Positions 43,248 to 55,330 of a stretch of 64,000 nt of DNA are shown here, in pieces. Under the pieces are notes generated by a model. That model saw only the letters and a program-made list of their open reading frames with translations. It did no database searches and was not told where the DNA came from. The DNA comes from Gigaspora rosea (taxonomy: Eukaryota; Glomeromycota; Glomeromycetes; Diversisporales; Gigasporaceae): assembly GCA_003550325.1 (NCBI GenBank), contig QKWP01000768.1, forward strand, positions 12,726-76,725. The letters are read 5' to 3'. The position numbers and the translations under genes were made by a program. Numbering within the stretch: position 1 is the first letter of the stretch; the number at the start of each line of letters is the position of its first letter.

Positions 43248-45826
43248 ATGATAACATTGCCGAATGAATGTTACGAAGAAATATTTAATAACCTCCAGTA
43301 TACACGTAACTATACGTATAAAGATCTATTTTCATGTGCACTTGTAAACCGTCAATGGTGTATATTTATTATACCAATTTTGTGGAGCGAACCAAGACGT
43401 TATTTAAGTGATACAAGGCTTATAAGAATATTTCTTTTAACATTAAATGCTGAAGAGCAAGCTTTTTTAATTCCTTACAAGATTAACCTTCCAAGTCACT
43501 CAAAGCCATTATTTGAATATACAAGTTATATTACTTCTGTTAATGAGTTTTTATTTGAAGGAATTAAAAATTGGCTTCGTTATAATATATATAGTCGTGG
43601 ACTTGGAAATGATAAACATTCTGGACTTGAAAATGTCGTTAAACATTCTTTAATTAAAATGTTTTTACGAACTGGAAAAAATCTTAAATATTTATATATT
43701 GATGAAATTCTTTGTAGTCCAATAATACTTGAAAATTTTTACAAGAACTCCAATATTAATTCTGTAGATTTCGTACCTTCCTATGACATCAGTAATGATT
43801 TTAAATCTAAAGCAATAGATGAATTAGTAAATATTCTTTATAAGAATTCTATTTTAACTTCTTTAAATATTAAATCAATTAAATTTGGGATTAAAAGAAT
43901 GAAAATATTATTGGAAGCACTTGATAAAAACACTGTGATAAAGTCATTAGGTTTTTATGATAATCGGATTGATATCGAAGAAGGAAAAATATTAGCAAAA
44001 TTTCTTTGCAAAAACACTACGTTAACTTCTTTGAATATTAGTAATAATCGACTTGGATCAGAAGGAGAAAAAACATTAGCAGATGCACTTTATAAGAATA
44101 CTACGTTAACCGCTCTGCATCTTTGTAGCAATAATATTGGATCAGAAGGAGGAGAAATATTAGCAAATGTACTTTGCAATAACAAAACGCTGACTTTTTT
44201 GAATCTTAACACAAATAATCTTGGATCAGAAGGAGGAAAATCGATAGCAAGTGCACTTTGTACGAACTCCACATTGAAAGATTTGAATATTTCTTGTAAT
44301 AATCTTGAATCAGAAGGAGGAAAAGCATTAGCAAGCGCACTTTGTACGAATACCACACTTACTTCTTTAAATCTTGAAAATAATAAAATTGGAACAGGAG
44401 GGGGAAAGCGTTGGCAGATGCACTTTGTAATAACAATTCACTGAATTATTTGAATCTTCGAAATAATAATCTTGGATCAAAAGGAGGATACGCATTAATA
44501 GGAACACTTTGCAAGAATACTACGTTAAAAAAATTAGATTTTCTAGGCAATAAATTTGGAGAAGGAGGAGCGATAGTGTATGCACTTTGCAAGAAAATGA
44601 CATTAACTTCTTTGGATCTTAGTTCAAATAGACTTGGATCAGAAGAAGGAAAAATTATAGCAATTGCACTTTGTAAGATTACCACGCTCACTTCTCTGAA
44701 TCTTTATCGTAATAAACTTGGATCAGAAGGAGGGAAAGCATTAGCAAATGCACTTTGCATGAATCTTTTTTCTAATTTTCTTGGATCAGAAGGAGGAAAA
44801 GCATTAGCAGATGCACTTTGCATAAATACTACCTTAATCTCATTAAACATTGGTAATAATAATCTTGGATTAGGAGGAGGAAAAGCGATAGCAAATGCAC
44901 TTTACAAGAACTCTACGTTAAAAGATTTGAATCTTAATAGTAATTGGAAAGAAAATAATTTATATATGTCAAGATATAGTATTCTATACGGAAATGATTT
45001 TTATAATAATAAACATGGATCAGAAGTAGGAAAAGCATTGGCAGATGCACTTTGCAAGAACTCCACACTGACTTCTTTGGATCTTTACGGTAATGCACTT
45101 GGATTAGAAGGAGAAAAAGCATTAGCAGATGCACTTTACAAAAACTCCACACTGGCTTCTTTGAATCTACAATATAATAAACTTGGATCTGAAGGAGGAA
45201 AAGCATTAGCAAATGCACTTTGTAAGAACTCTACTTTGACTTCTTTGAATCTTCAATCTAATAATCTCGGATTGGAAGGAGGAGAAGCATTAGCAGATGC
45301 ACTTTGCAAGAACTCTACGTTGAAAGATTTGAATATTAGTGATAATGATCTTGGACCAGAAGGAGGAAAAGTGTTAGCAAATGCACTTTGTAAGAACTCT
45401 ACTTTGACTTCTTTGAATCTTCAATCTAATAATCTCGGATTGGAAGGAGGAAAAGAATTAGCAGATGCAATTTGCAAGAACTCTACGTTGAAAGATTTGA
45501 ATATTAGTAAGAATGATCTTGGACCAGAAGGAGGAATAGCATTAGCAAATGCACTTTGCAAGAACTTTATGTTGAAAGATTTGGATCTTAAATTGAATAA
45601 TCTTGGATCAAAAGGAGGAAAAGCATTAGCGAATGCGCTTTGTAAGAACTCTACACTTACTTCTTTGAATCTTGGACATAATAAGCTTGGATCAAAAGGT
45701 GGAAAAGCATTAGCAGATGCACTTTACATTAACTCTACGCTAACTTCTTTGAATATTTCTTTTATTAATAATATTGGTTTTAAATTAACTTCAAATAATC
45801 CAAATCTTAAAATATATCAAAATTAG
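43248..45826 (+). pseudogene. F-box/LRR protein, copy C, one frameshift
   Basis: The ATG at 43248 starts an intact F-box-like domain (LPNECYEEIFNNL; LVNRQWCIFIIPILWSEP) followed by RNI-type LRRs. In the A-run at 44405-44407 one A is missing relative to copies A and B. The first frame therefore ends at 44444, and the remaining LRRs continue in another frame to 45826. Restoring one base gives 860 codons including the stop. Relative to B it lacks seven residues near 44760 and has a longer non-repeat insert near 44943-45010. Its C-terminal half has a two-LRR block duplicated. The lesion lies in a homopolymer, so a sequencing error is possible; otherwise an F-box protein with about half the LRRs would be made. 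Confidence 0.8.
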
Positions 45827-46710
45827 GATAAATAGAAAGACAATTACTATTTGTTCACTAGTGTATTCCCTATAAAAAATATTTAATCGTTATATTCCGA
45901 TTTTAATAAGATATTTTATTAATAATTCAGTTATATTACAATTCAATATTCTTAAAATGCTGTATAAATTTTTGTTATTAAAAATATTATGAAGTTTTCA
46001 ACCGACTATAACTATATTAATAATTATCCTTAAAATGTTTTAGAATTGATACAATTATAGACGAGGATACAATTAAAGATTTTATTAAATAAGTATTCTT
46101 TATTGAAGTTTCTTACTATTCAGTCTTTTAAACTAATAATTTTTGTCGTTTTTTAAAATTGTATCTTTCCAAATAAGTGTAATTTCGCAAAAAAATATAA
46201 AAGAAAAGCATTGCTTTATAGGACTAAAAAGTAATGAATATTTTTTTCCAAATTTTGAAATTATATTTATCATCGTCAACGAGTTGCAATATTTGCTGAC
46301 TTTAAGACGATTTGCACCATAAGGCCAAGTTGATTCTCGTTTTGCAATACCGACCAACTCATTTTTGCAATTAATTACAAGGTCAGAAAAATTTGGAGAT
46401 TTTCCTAAATAAGCCGGTTTTGTGCATAAATTTATTAAAATTTTTAATGCATCCTTGTCTATTGGTTTCAAAAATATTAGTAATATTTAAAATGATAATT
46501 GAATTCTCTTTAGTTGTATTAGAATATATAGCCAATAAATTCTATATTACTAATCAAAATTAAATTAAATATTCACAATAGTTTACATGAATATATAGTA
46601 CAAATATTTTATAAACAATCTAATTATTCATTAAAATAAATATTTTAATGATAAACAACCTTTCTGATTTAATGATTTACATATTTAAATATTAAATAGT
46701 TTTTTATTTT
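45827..46710. other. Intergenic flank, block C
   Basis: This 884-base spacer separates the convergent LRR and membrane-protein genes. On the minus strand (46471-46133) it carries the better-preserved version of the conserved protein-like tail (ALKILINLCTKP, STWPYGANRL), still without an ATG and of unknown family. Confidence 0.4.
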
Positions 46711-47908
46711 TTATAAATTACGGTTTGATCCAGGTGTTTCAATAACTACATCATTAATGTTTGATCCAGGTGTTTCAATAACTTCATTATGGTTTGATCC
46801 AGGTGTTTCAATAACTACTTCAGATGTGTCATAACCATCTTCTTTAGCCTTATATTTTATTGCATAAACATTAACGATGATGACAAAATAAATCTATAAA
46901 AATCAAAAATTTTTTAAATTTTTTTATGTTAATTTTTGTCATCTTTTTCTAATTAAAATTCAAGAAAAAAAATAAAAATAAAAATATACCATAAGAATAA
47001 TGACTAAAACACTTATAAAGATGATTGATAATAGTGAAGTAATATATGCAACATTACAAGTGTGAACTGATGCATTTTCATTGACATTACTCGGGATGTA
47101 ATTTGTTTTACAATAGTTCATGTAGTCACTTTTATATGTAGCAAAAATAAGAATAATAAAAACAAAATTAAGGCATCTGAGCACTAAGAGGACATAAACA
47201 AATCGAACATAGAGCCTTAAAAGATATGCAGTTTCCTGTATAATTAAAAAAATCATATTATATATAAGGCCTTTTGAAGTTGAAACTTCGTTTAATCGTA
47301 TTTACAGGGAGGAATTAAACAAACATAAAAATTAAACATAGTGTATCGAGAAATCCCGGCCACTATATCAACCAAACTTTCATTTCTATTTGTTTAATTT
47401 TATGATGAAGCTCAGAAAATGAAGGATGGATAACGTTAAACGAAGTTTCAACAGTAAACGGCCTAATCTAGTTTTTTTTTTTTTGATATTTAAGCTTAAT
47501 AACTAATAAAAAATAAAATCACATACCACAACACAAATAACAAATAATCCAAAAGCGGCACCTACACACAATAGTGTATCCACAATTATAGAAATAGAAT
47601 ATAAACCTTTATCAAAAACTAGAAAGAAAAATAAAAATTGCAAAGTAAGTGAATTGCAAAGTAAAAGTAAAAATAATTTGATAAAACTTACAGGGGCCAT
47701 TGTTCACAATTTCTGTTGCATCATGTATAGCATAACCTACTCCTGTAATCTAAAATATTGAATAATTTTATCAGCATATAAGTAATTTAATCAAATTTCT
47801 GTAATAAAGTCAAAAGATACTTTCCAGCCATAATAATGTTATTAAAATAACTCCTATCCTCAAAGGAATGCAACAGCAACATTTGTTAATTTCTTTAATT
47901 GATTTCAT
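46711..47908 (-). CDS. Small four-helix membrane protein, five exons
   Basis: Exons, read leftward: 47908-47821, 47742-47692, 47618-47527, 47235-46990 and 46893-46711. All have GT-AG borders and the phases join cleanly into 219 residues ending in TAA. Exon 1 gives KCCCCIPLRIGVILITLLWL, a Cys-rich head leading into helix 1. Exon 3 carries helix 2 (VDTLLCVGAAFGLFVICVV). Exon 4 carries helix 3 (VYVLLVLRCLNFVFIILIFA) and a CKTNYIPSN loop, then the start of helix 4, which ends in exon 5. The cytosolic-type tail has three VIETPGSN repeats. A membrane role is inferred; the substrate or partner is unknown. It lies tail-to-tail with LRR copy C. The two relatives in this window are broken, so this is the only intact copy here. 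Confidence 0.78.
46714..46823 (-). repeat. VIETPGSN tandem repeat in the protein tail
   Basis: The word TGATCCAGGTGTTTCAATAA (plus strand) occurs three times at about 33-36-base spacing. It is coding: each copy translates on the minus strand to VIETPGSN plus two to four linker residues, ending at the stop. The same array is present, out of frame, at 24380-24490. Confidence 0.8.
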
Positions 47909-47940
47909 TTTCGGTTAATTAATATTTTCTTACAATTAAA

Positions 47941-48056
47941 TAGTTCAGCAAAAAAAAATGCAAATTATTCGTTTAGGTACTTGAATTAAATAAATTTATT
48001 AGACATTCATAAAATTTTAATTCATTCGTATTTTGCTTTCTGAACTCCGTATGAAT
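47941..48056 (-). pseudogene. Fragment of the unknown pseudogene seen at 3497-4030
   Basis: Matches the end of that pseudogene (around GTTTAGGTACTTGAATTAAA and TTTTGCTTTCTGAACTCCGT), then stops abruptly. It shows that the order membrane-protein gene then unknown gene is shared with the 1-4 kb region, where a fold-back array separates the two. Confidence 0.6.
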
Positions 48057-49080
48057 TCACTTTAAAAAGAAATCCTGTTTTTGTGCTACAATTGATCGTG
48101 CATAAAAAAAAAGTGAATTAATTAATGCGTATATGGTCTTTTTATGCTATTTTCAATAGTTGTACACATCTGCACGTACGTACAGTACATACTGTGCGTA
48201 TGTAAGCACATATTTATCTGTTTGCATATAGTCACTACTATATCTGACATATACATGTATTATCAAGACCAGTAAAAATCAATAATTTTTTAAAGAAAGA
48301 AATTTGGATTGATTGTTCAAAGTATAGAGATAGAAGTAGACCCTAACTTTTATATTAAATTATACAAATTTATACTAAAATTTATCCTAGAATTAAACAC
48401 CTTTTAATACATCAATATAGTTATCTGCTAGGATTTCGACACAATATCTATCAAGAATGTTTTGTCCGCTTTCCATATTTTATCTTTTTAAAGAATTTAT
48501 CGCATTACAATGGCTTAGCTCTGTCATGTTTATAGAAATTTGTGCCATGATCTATGATCTGTGTCACATTTATATAAGTTACATTGCATATCATTTATCA
48601 CGAGGTAATTTAGATAATAATGAGTTCTCGAAAGTAAAAAACCTGTAAGTAAAATTTTAACCCTTGAAGAATTGTATATTGTGATATTGTGATATTACGT
48701 ATTCAAAATTATTGGTATTGATATTTTATGTTACTGAAATGACCAAAACACTGTCGTATATGTGATTAATTACGAAATACTACAATTCTTCAAGTGATAA
48801 ATTGATAAGCTCGTCAACGAAGTGAAGGAGCGTTCATTATTGCGAGATCAGATGACTTTATTGCAGATCCACATGTAATTTTGTTTGTTTTTCTATTTTG
48901 GGTTAGTCAGTGGTTTTTTCCGTGATGTACGGGTTAGGTGCAGGTTTTTCGGGCGTTAGATTATGTCTGCATATGATTTATTGTTGACGGGGTTTTATGA
49001 ATGTGATTTTCAGGCCTAAGGGTATGAAGGAATTTTCTGGCATGTGAATGGTTTAGAAAGTTTGGGGGTAAATCAGAAGT
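48057..49080. other. Unannotated region
   Basis: Holds a 63-codon plus-strand frame (48457-48648) rich in hydrophobic residues but with no homologue in the window, and an ACGTAC-rich patch near 48170-48205. No gene is supported. Confidence 0.35.
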
Positions 49081-49340
49081 CGTTATAAGGGAAGCATGTT
49101 TAGTAGAGAAAAGGTTATCTTTCGTTTTGCTATCGCTCGCCTTGAAGAGGCTGGCTCTATCGTCCCACCCGTGCCCCCCCCCCAGTAGTGAAAATAAGGC
49201 TCCACGGCTGAGTAGCAGTGCAAGGACCTTCGATAGTGGTGGCAGGCTCCGCGGCTTGATAACAGTGCAAGGACCTTCGATGGTTGGTGTACAGGCTCTA
49301 CGGCTGCGCAGGCAGTGCAAGGACCTCAGAAATTGAATCG
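49081..49340. repeat. GC-rich minisatellite
   Basis: Three copies of a roughly 48-base unit (AGGCTC.ACGGCT...CAGTGCAAGGACCTTCGAT) run from about 49197 to 49330. They are preceded by a run of nine Cs at 49175-49183. Frames on both strands here follow the repeat and are not convincing genes. The region is markedly richer in GC than its surroundings. Confidence 0.65.
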
Positions 49341-50010
49341 ATATATATGTAGAAGTACACTTCATTCAACGACTCGATCCTCGTCTTTAGCTATATAGAC
49401 GCCTGTTTCTGCCCTTATGGTCTGTCTCTTGGGTTTATTGGGTTTAGTTAATGGTTGTTGGACAGGAATGTTAAGGTTCAATCACGAGGTGGGGTTTCTT
49501 TGGATTGGTCAGTAAGGTGGGCATTAGTAGTGTAGTATGAATGTATATGTGTTTAAGGTTAGAGCCTGCTAACGATAGCGAGCCTATTCCCATATGTTTT
49601 TTCTTCGATTAGCAATAAAGCCTTATGATCGAGCAATAATAATGTTTTGCTTACAGGTTTTAATTCTCGAACATTCATATATGAGAGGCGATCTATGAAA
49701 ATAGCATTCCTACATAATTTACTACTAATCAAAATGATTATTTTTAATAGTTATTTATATTTTATGGCGTTATTGATCAATTAGTAAACATTCAACACTG
49801 TCATATTCATTTAAGTTCCAACCGTAATTAATAATTCGTGACAAAACTCTTTTTCACAATGACAGGTTTTTCATCTCATATTCATAAATTCAACTCTCTT
49901 TTAGTGTGCATTTCTTATAATAAATATTGGATACTGTATACTGATATTGTCTGAATGACACTTAAGGTAAAGAAATATACACCCGATGTTTGTGTGTTAA
50001 CAAATTCTAA
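49341..50010. other. Unannotated region
   Basis: No gene or repeat is supported. CTAACGATAGCGAGCC near 49568 is the complement of the GGCTCGC.ATCG-type word near 49122, perhaps one more inverted pair. Confidence 0.35.
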
Positions 50011-50200
50011 ATTCAGATCAGGTGAAACATAAATAAAAAAACAATTAAAACAATAGAAAAATGATCAGATCAGGTGTAACATAAAAAAAAAAAACAACTA
50101 AATAACGAATTTTTTTCTAGAGTTGGAACCGGTTTATTTCTCATATGTTAAAACCGATTAAATTGGTTTTAACATATGAAAAATGAAACCGGTTCCAAAT
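50011..50200. repeat. Tandem GATCAGGTGTAAC words and an adjacent hairpin
   Basis: CAGATCAGGTG occurs at 50014 and 50063 in direct orientation with A-rich spacers. Next to them 50123-50199 is a hairpin whose arms read TTGGAACCGGTTTATT and AAATGAAACCGGTTCCAA around an ACCGATTAAATTGGT centre. Confidence 0.6.
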
Positions 50201-50689
50201 TCTATTTGTTAATTTTACAAAATCATTAGTTCATGATATAAATTAAAAACAAGTTCATGTGGTAGTTAAATTTTAGTTATACATTGTATACAAAATATTA
50301 AGCCTGTAATTTCTTATATGTACGGTTACTTGCGTCATTTATTTATTGTCGCGGCTGAAGCGTGGAAATTAGGGACCTCGATCTAAAAATATAAATCCTA
50401 TCAAAATCCACTTATACTCTTTTATTATCAAAACTAACCCTAAATCCTAACCTAACCGTTAAAAAAAAAAGCTAAGAAAATACACCAAAAAATTTAGAAA
50501 ATTTTATATTAAAATAATTAAAATTTCCAGCTTCAGCCGTTAATTCCGGGAATATCATCACCGATCAAAAAGATGACTAAACAGGTTAGACTAAAATAAT
50601 CTTTAATCCTAATTTGGCTCATTAACAAATGTTATGCACTTACATGCGAAAGTCTGAATATACCGGGGCATTGGCCAGGAAGATCCTAA
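50201..50689. other. Unannotated region
   Basis: AT-rich, with scattered CCTAAC words. Nothing is supported. Confidence 0.4.
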
Positions 50690-51380
50690 ATTTAGCGGAT
50701 TTTTTTAAAAATTAATTATTTTTCAACAAATACTTATCGAATTAAAATAAAAAGGCAGCCAAGTTAATAGAATTAATTAAAAAATTTTGATCGAGTTTGG
50801 CTGGATAGTCGTTGAGAAAACCTCAATTAATTTTAACAAAGATTTCTCAATGTTTATCTAAACAAATTTGATGAAAATTTTTTATTTTAATTCTATTTAC
50901 TTATAGAATTAAATAAAAATGTTTATCGAATTTAATCAAGTAGTTGCTGAGAAATCTTCATTTGAATTTAAAAAAAATTTTGACTCCGTCTCTTTTTTAT
51001 AGATTTTAAACTTTGAGCAAAGTTATCTCGATAAAATATCTAACCAAATTCTATATTTAAATTCTATAATTCAACAGAATTAAAATTAAACAAATCGAAT
51101 TTGGTTAGATATTTGTCGAACTTCTCTCAAAGTTTTAATATCTATAATAAAGAATCTGTGGAAATTTTTTTCAAACATTAATCAAATATTTCTCAATAAC
51201 TATAAGATCAAATTTAACAAATTATTTACAAGCATGTAGAATCAAAACAAAGAAAAATTAATTGGTTATTATTGAGAAATTTTATAGTTTGAAACTTCAA
51301 AAAATTCTAAGCATAAAAAAATAATAAATCATTTTAAAATTTAAACTAAGTTATCTTGATTACTGTATAATTTGGTGAAT
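50690..51380. repeat. Old, diverged relative of the 1883-3358 fold-back array
   Basis: Hairpins around about 50895 and 51070 contain TTTGAGCAAAGTTATCTCGA and AATTTGGTTAGATATTTGTC. These are clear but degraded versions of the arm words at 1955-3310. Alternating symmetry is still visible. Confidence 0.55.
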
Positions 51381-52471
51381 TTCATTTATTTTTAATTTTA
51401 TAGTTGTGGCCATATTATTATGGAATATCATTGTTCAAAGTCAGGTAGTGAATGCAGTACAACATTTTTATTACGTGCTCAGTGGTTCTCAAGATGCAAT
51501 ATGCTATAGTTTCATGCAATTTCGTTAGGTTGCTCCAATGTTATACAAAAAATGTGACAAACTACTGTTTTTGAATCAGGGCAAAAATCAAAATTTAAAT
51601 TTTATTGTTTAAAAAAAATTTTTGCAAAAATTGTATTTCCATCCAAATCATTCCAAATTTTATTTAAATGTTGTATAAAACCTGGACATTATTAAGTGAT
51701 ATAACGCAATACTTGTATTTTTATCTTTAAAAACCTAATATCCATATCCAATCTTGTACATTTTGTTAGCATTACCAGGTCCTCCTAATTGTTGATAATT
51801 ATATACTATATATTCATTTACTTTAATATTCATTTACTTTAGGAAGTTTTATGCTACAGTGCAGGACATCTTAAATTAGCAACTAAAAACTAATAATTTT
51901 CTAAAATATAAATAATAGTACATAACATGCTAAAACATGCATATATGGGTTATATCAGCATGTTGATAAAATCCATTTTGTACAATTTAACTATTTGATG
52001 GTTTTACTATTTGTCTAGCAAAATCTTGAACCCATTTGTGAAATTTAATAATATCATCTTTTGACAAATTATTATATTGCATTGTGCAATATAATAAATA
52101 AAATCTTCTCTATAAGCTTTTAATATCTTTATCTTGATCATTAATAATAAAAGCAGAACAGAAAACCTTTCAATAATTTTAATTTTGCTGGTCCCATTAA
52201 TGCACACCAAGTCTATTTTGCAATTTTAGTTTTTTTGTTGATAGAAAATTTAAAGCCAGTAACTTCAACTAATTTCATTGTATATTCAGTTTTTTTTCTA
52301 ATTGATATTAATTCTGTTGGTTTATTGTCAAACGTTATAGGGTCATACATTAGGGCAAAAAAAAGTATTCAAACAATATATCAATAATGCAAAGCAATAG
52401 ATGTAAATTGTCTGGTACACATTGTGTAGATATAATAAATAGTAATGAATTTGGCCTAAATTTAAAAGAAT
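51381..52471. other. Unannotated region
   Basis: No gene, splice pattern or repeat could be supported. A minus-strand frame at 52007-52210 has no recognisable content. Confidence 0.4.
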
Positions 52472-52683
52472 AAATCTATTTGTAACTGCCTGTTACATAA
52501 CAGCTATATTATATAACTCAAAATTTTACTAGGGTAATCTCTGTTGCACTTTTATCAAAAAATGTTCCTCTTGCAATTTTGTATTAATTTTGATTCTAAC
52601 TTTGCTCTAACTCTAACTCTAATATTAATACTAATCTTATAGCTGTTAGCTGTTACATAACAGGCTGTTACAAATAGATTTTT
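52472..52683. mobile_element. MITE with AAATCTATTTGTAAC ends
   Basis: The left end AAATCTATTTGTAACTGCCT and the inverted right end AAATCTATTTGTAACAGCCT, followed by GTTACATAACAGC on both arms, enclose about 212 bases. No coding sequence. Confidence 0.75.
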
Positions 52684-54449
52684 TCAATTTAAAATATAAA
52701 TTAAAAATTAATTAATATATATTAACATAAATTTATTAAAACTAACAAAAAATTATACATTAATTAATATTAAAAAATATAATTCTATCATAAAACTCTT
52801 TATTAAACCTTTGTTATATATTGATAAATTTATTTTAATTTGTAAAATAAATTATAAATTAAGTAAAATTTTTAGTTTTTACTATGTATTTCCAATTTAA
52901 ATTCATATTCCATTATTTATTTTATAGCAATTACAACAAAAAACAGAAATAATTTGATATTGGTTCATTAATTTCTAAAACCAAAGACATGTATTTCCAA
53001 TCTTCTGTAAACCAAAACTCAATATACCAATGAATATTATTTTTGCAACAAATCTATTTTGATATAAATTTACTATTTCATTAATAATTTGCCAATACGC
53101 AATTATTAATAATTTGTATTACTCATTTCCAGAATATAGACCAATACTTTTTTTTTTAAAACTTTGTAACTGTTGATCTTTATTAGAAAATACATAGAAG
53201 CTATATAATTATATATTCTAACTGTAATAACTGAAACTAAGCCGGCTGCCTGAATTGGTACCCAACTTTTGTTACTGCACTGAAATGGTTTGCTCATACT
53301 CAAGTGTGGTTTTCCCCAACAGCAAGAATTATAGCACTGCCTGGCTTCAGAAATTAACCACAGAATCCACTTCTTCTAAAAACTTCTTCTCTGAGCTTCT
53401 CATAAAGAAGAATAATAAAGGGAAAAAGATTAAAAAGGTGACAATACCTAAATGAATAACCAAAAGAACTGACCAAAAAATACAACCAAAAGAAAAGAAA
53501 TAATAAAAAGAAAAACCAAAAAAAAAGCAAAAAAAGAATACATGCTAACATGTCTAGCATAAACGAGACTAATGTCTATCAGTATATAATATGTTCAAGT
53601 ATATGAAAAAAACTAAAACTAAAACAACAAACAAAGATAAAAAATTTCTTCATATGCCCTCCAAGATTTCTAACATATCATTCACTATTTATTTGTATGC
53701 AGCAACCTCGTTAGGCATCAGTTCTGAACTGGGGATATTCCCAATTTACAGTAGAAGGGGTAAACACTACTGATCTTTTGGAGGGGTAAGCTAGGATTCC
53801 CACTTTTTGGCAAAAATTTTGAAAAAATCCAAAAGGAAGTAAAACGATACTCGAAAGAAATAAAGGAGAGGTTTAGTTAAAAACTTAATTTTTTGTTGTT
53901 CCCATTGTTTTTTCATAGGAAACTTCATTGATAGAAAAAAACTTTAATTTCTGCTAAAATTTTTCATACAAGGGCTCTACCTTTTGCTAGTTATCTTGTA
54001 AAAGTACACTTTTGGCTTGCATATCAAATATACAAAGGAGTCCCTGTAGCACTAGTTGACATTTGTAAAAAATGTTGTTCTGTGTTACCTACTATACATT
54101 AAGAATAGGCAACTCTCTAACAAAAAATATCTTGTTTCCGTCCATTGGTAATTTGGTCCAGATGATCGTTAGAAAGAGTTTTTGAGTTGTTATATAGATC
54201 AATATTATTAAATAATTATTAAATTGTTTATATAGAAAATTGCTATTTCTACTACAAATTTGCTAATTCCACTATATGGTCAGAGCCAGTGTTTAAAGTA
54301 TATTATGTGACTGTCATATACGTTAAAATTTGCAAATCTCTATTTTCATGTAATTACTATCCCTGTTGTATAATTACATATATATGTATATTTATGAAAA
54401 AATTATTAGCTTTGAATATTTGAAGAAATTAACTTTGTTGTGAATATTT
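52684..54449. other. Unannotated region
   Basis: Several short frames (for example 53255-53455 plus, 53354-53560 minus) overlap A- or T-rich runs and look compositional. No gene is supported. Confidence 0.4.
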
Positions 54450-54695
54450 GGGGGTGAGTCAGTAGAAATGTGACAAATACTTTCTAAGTAAAAGTTTTCT
54501 TGACTTTAAGTTTAAATATTTTAACAACCATCTTAATAAATTTAATAATTTTTTTATTTTAATTCTATATAATTTCAAGATTAAAATAAAAAATTTTTTA
54601 GAAAATTTGATTAAATAGTTGTTAAAATATTTTAATTTAAAAATTAAAAAATTTTTACTAAAAATGATTTGTCCCTTTTCTACTGACTCACCCTC
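54450..54695. mobile_element. MITE with GGGTGAGTCAGTAGAAA ends
   Basis: Inverted ends GGGGGTGAGTCAGTAGAAA and GAGGGTGAGTCAGTAGAAA enclose a hairpin (AACAACCATCTTAATAAATT / complement). This hairpin resembles the arm word of the fold-back array at 1883-3358. Confidence 0.75.
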
Positions 54696-54894
54696 ATTTT
54701 ATAAATTAACTACTTTAAAATAATAAGCTATTTAACAAATAAAGATATATAAAATATATATACAATTAGCAGAATTATTGTTCTAACACTTAAAATTCAA
54801 GTTGCTGTACATACATACATATATTTATGCACTATATAATGCAGCATTTAAATTTTACTGAATCATTTAAAAGTATTAAATTTAAATCTGCTAA

Positions 54895-55330
54895 TCAGTT
54901 AACTGACTCGAACCAAATAAATTTCAGGTAACCGGTTGGGCAAATGCTTAATCAGTTGACTCATACAACTGGTTGAGAATTGATAATTGGTTGACCTGTG
55001 CAACCGAGAATTGATAATTGGTTGAAAAATGAAATGATATCAGAAATGAGCAAAGATTCTGAAAAGTTTCAAAAAGAAAATGAATGAAAGACAAAAATTT
55101 GAGTAAAGGTCCGATAATTCCTGAAAGTAAAACGTGAAGAATCTTAATTGGTTGCAATCGGTTAACATCAATCAGTTAACTGATTAACAAATTTTTCTTA
55201 GCTCAAATCACTACTCGGTTGAGCCAGTTAACTTGGATAATTTAGTTGACCCAGGCCAATTGAAATAATCTCAGTTAACCGATTATGCTTGTTTATGTTA
55301 GATCGGTTAACTAATTAATAATTTTGTTAC
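54895..55330. repeat. GGTTAAC-rich repeat cluster
   Basis: Variants of AATCAGTTAACTGATT, ATTGATAATTGGTTGA and CGGTTAAC recur many times in both orientations, as in the subterminal zones of the hAT-like elements. Element borders could not be fixed. Confidence 0.5.

Noticed and set aside
48961..49365. Overlapping frames on both strands in the GC-rich island
   Set aside because: They follow the minisatellite and its stop-poor GC-rich composition, with no domain or second copy.
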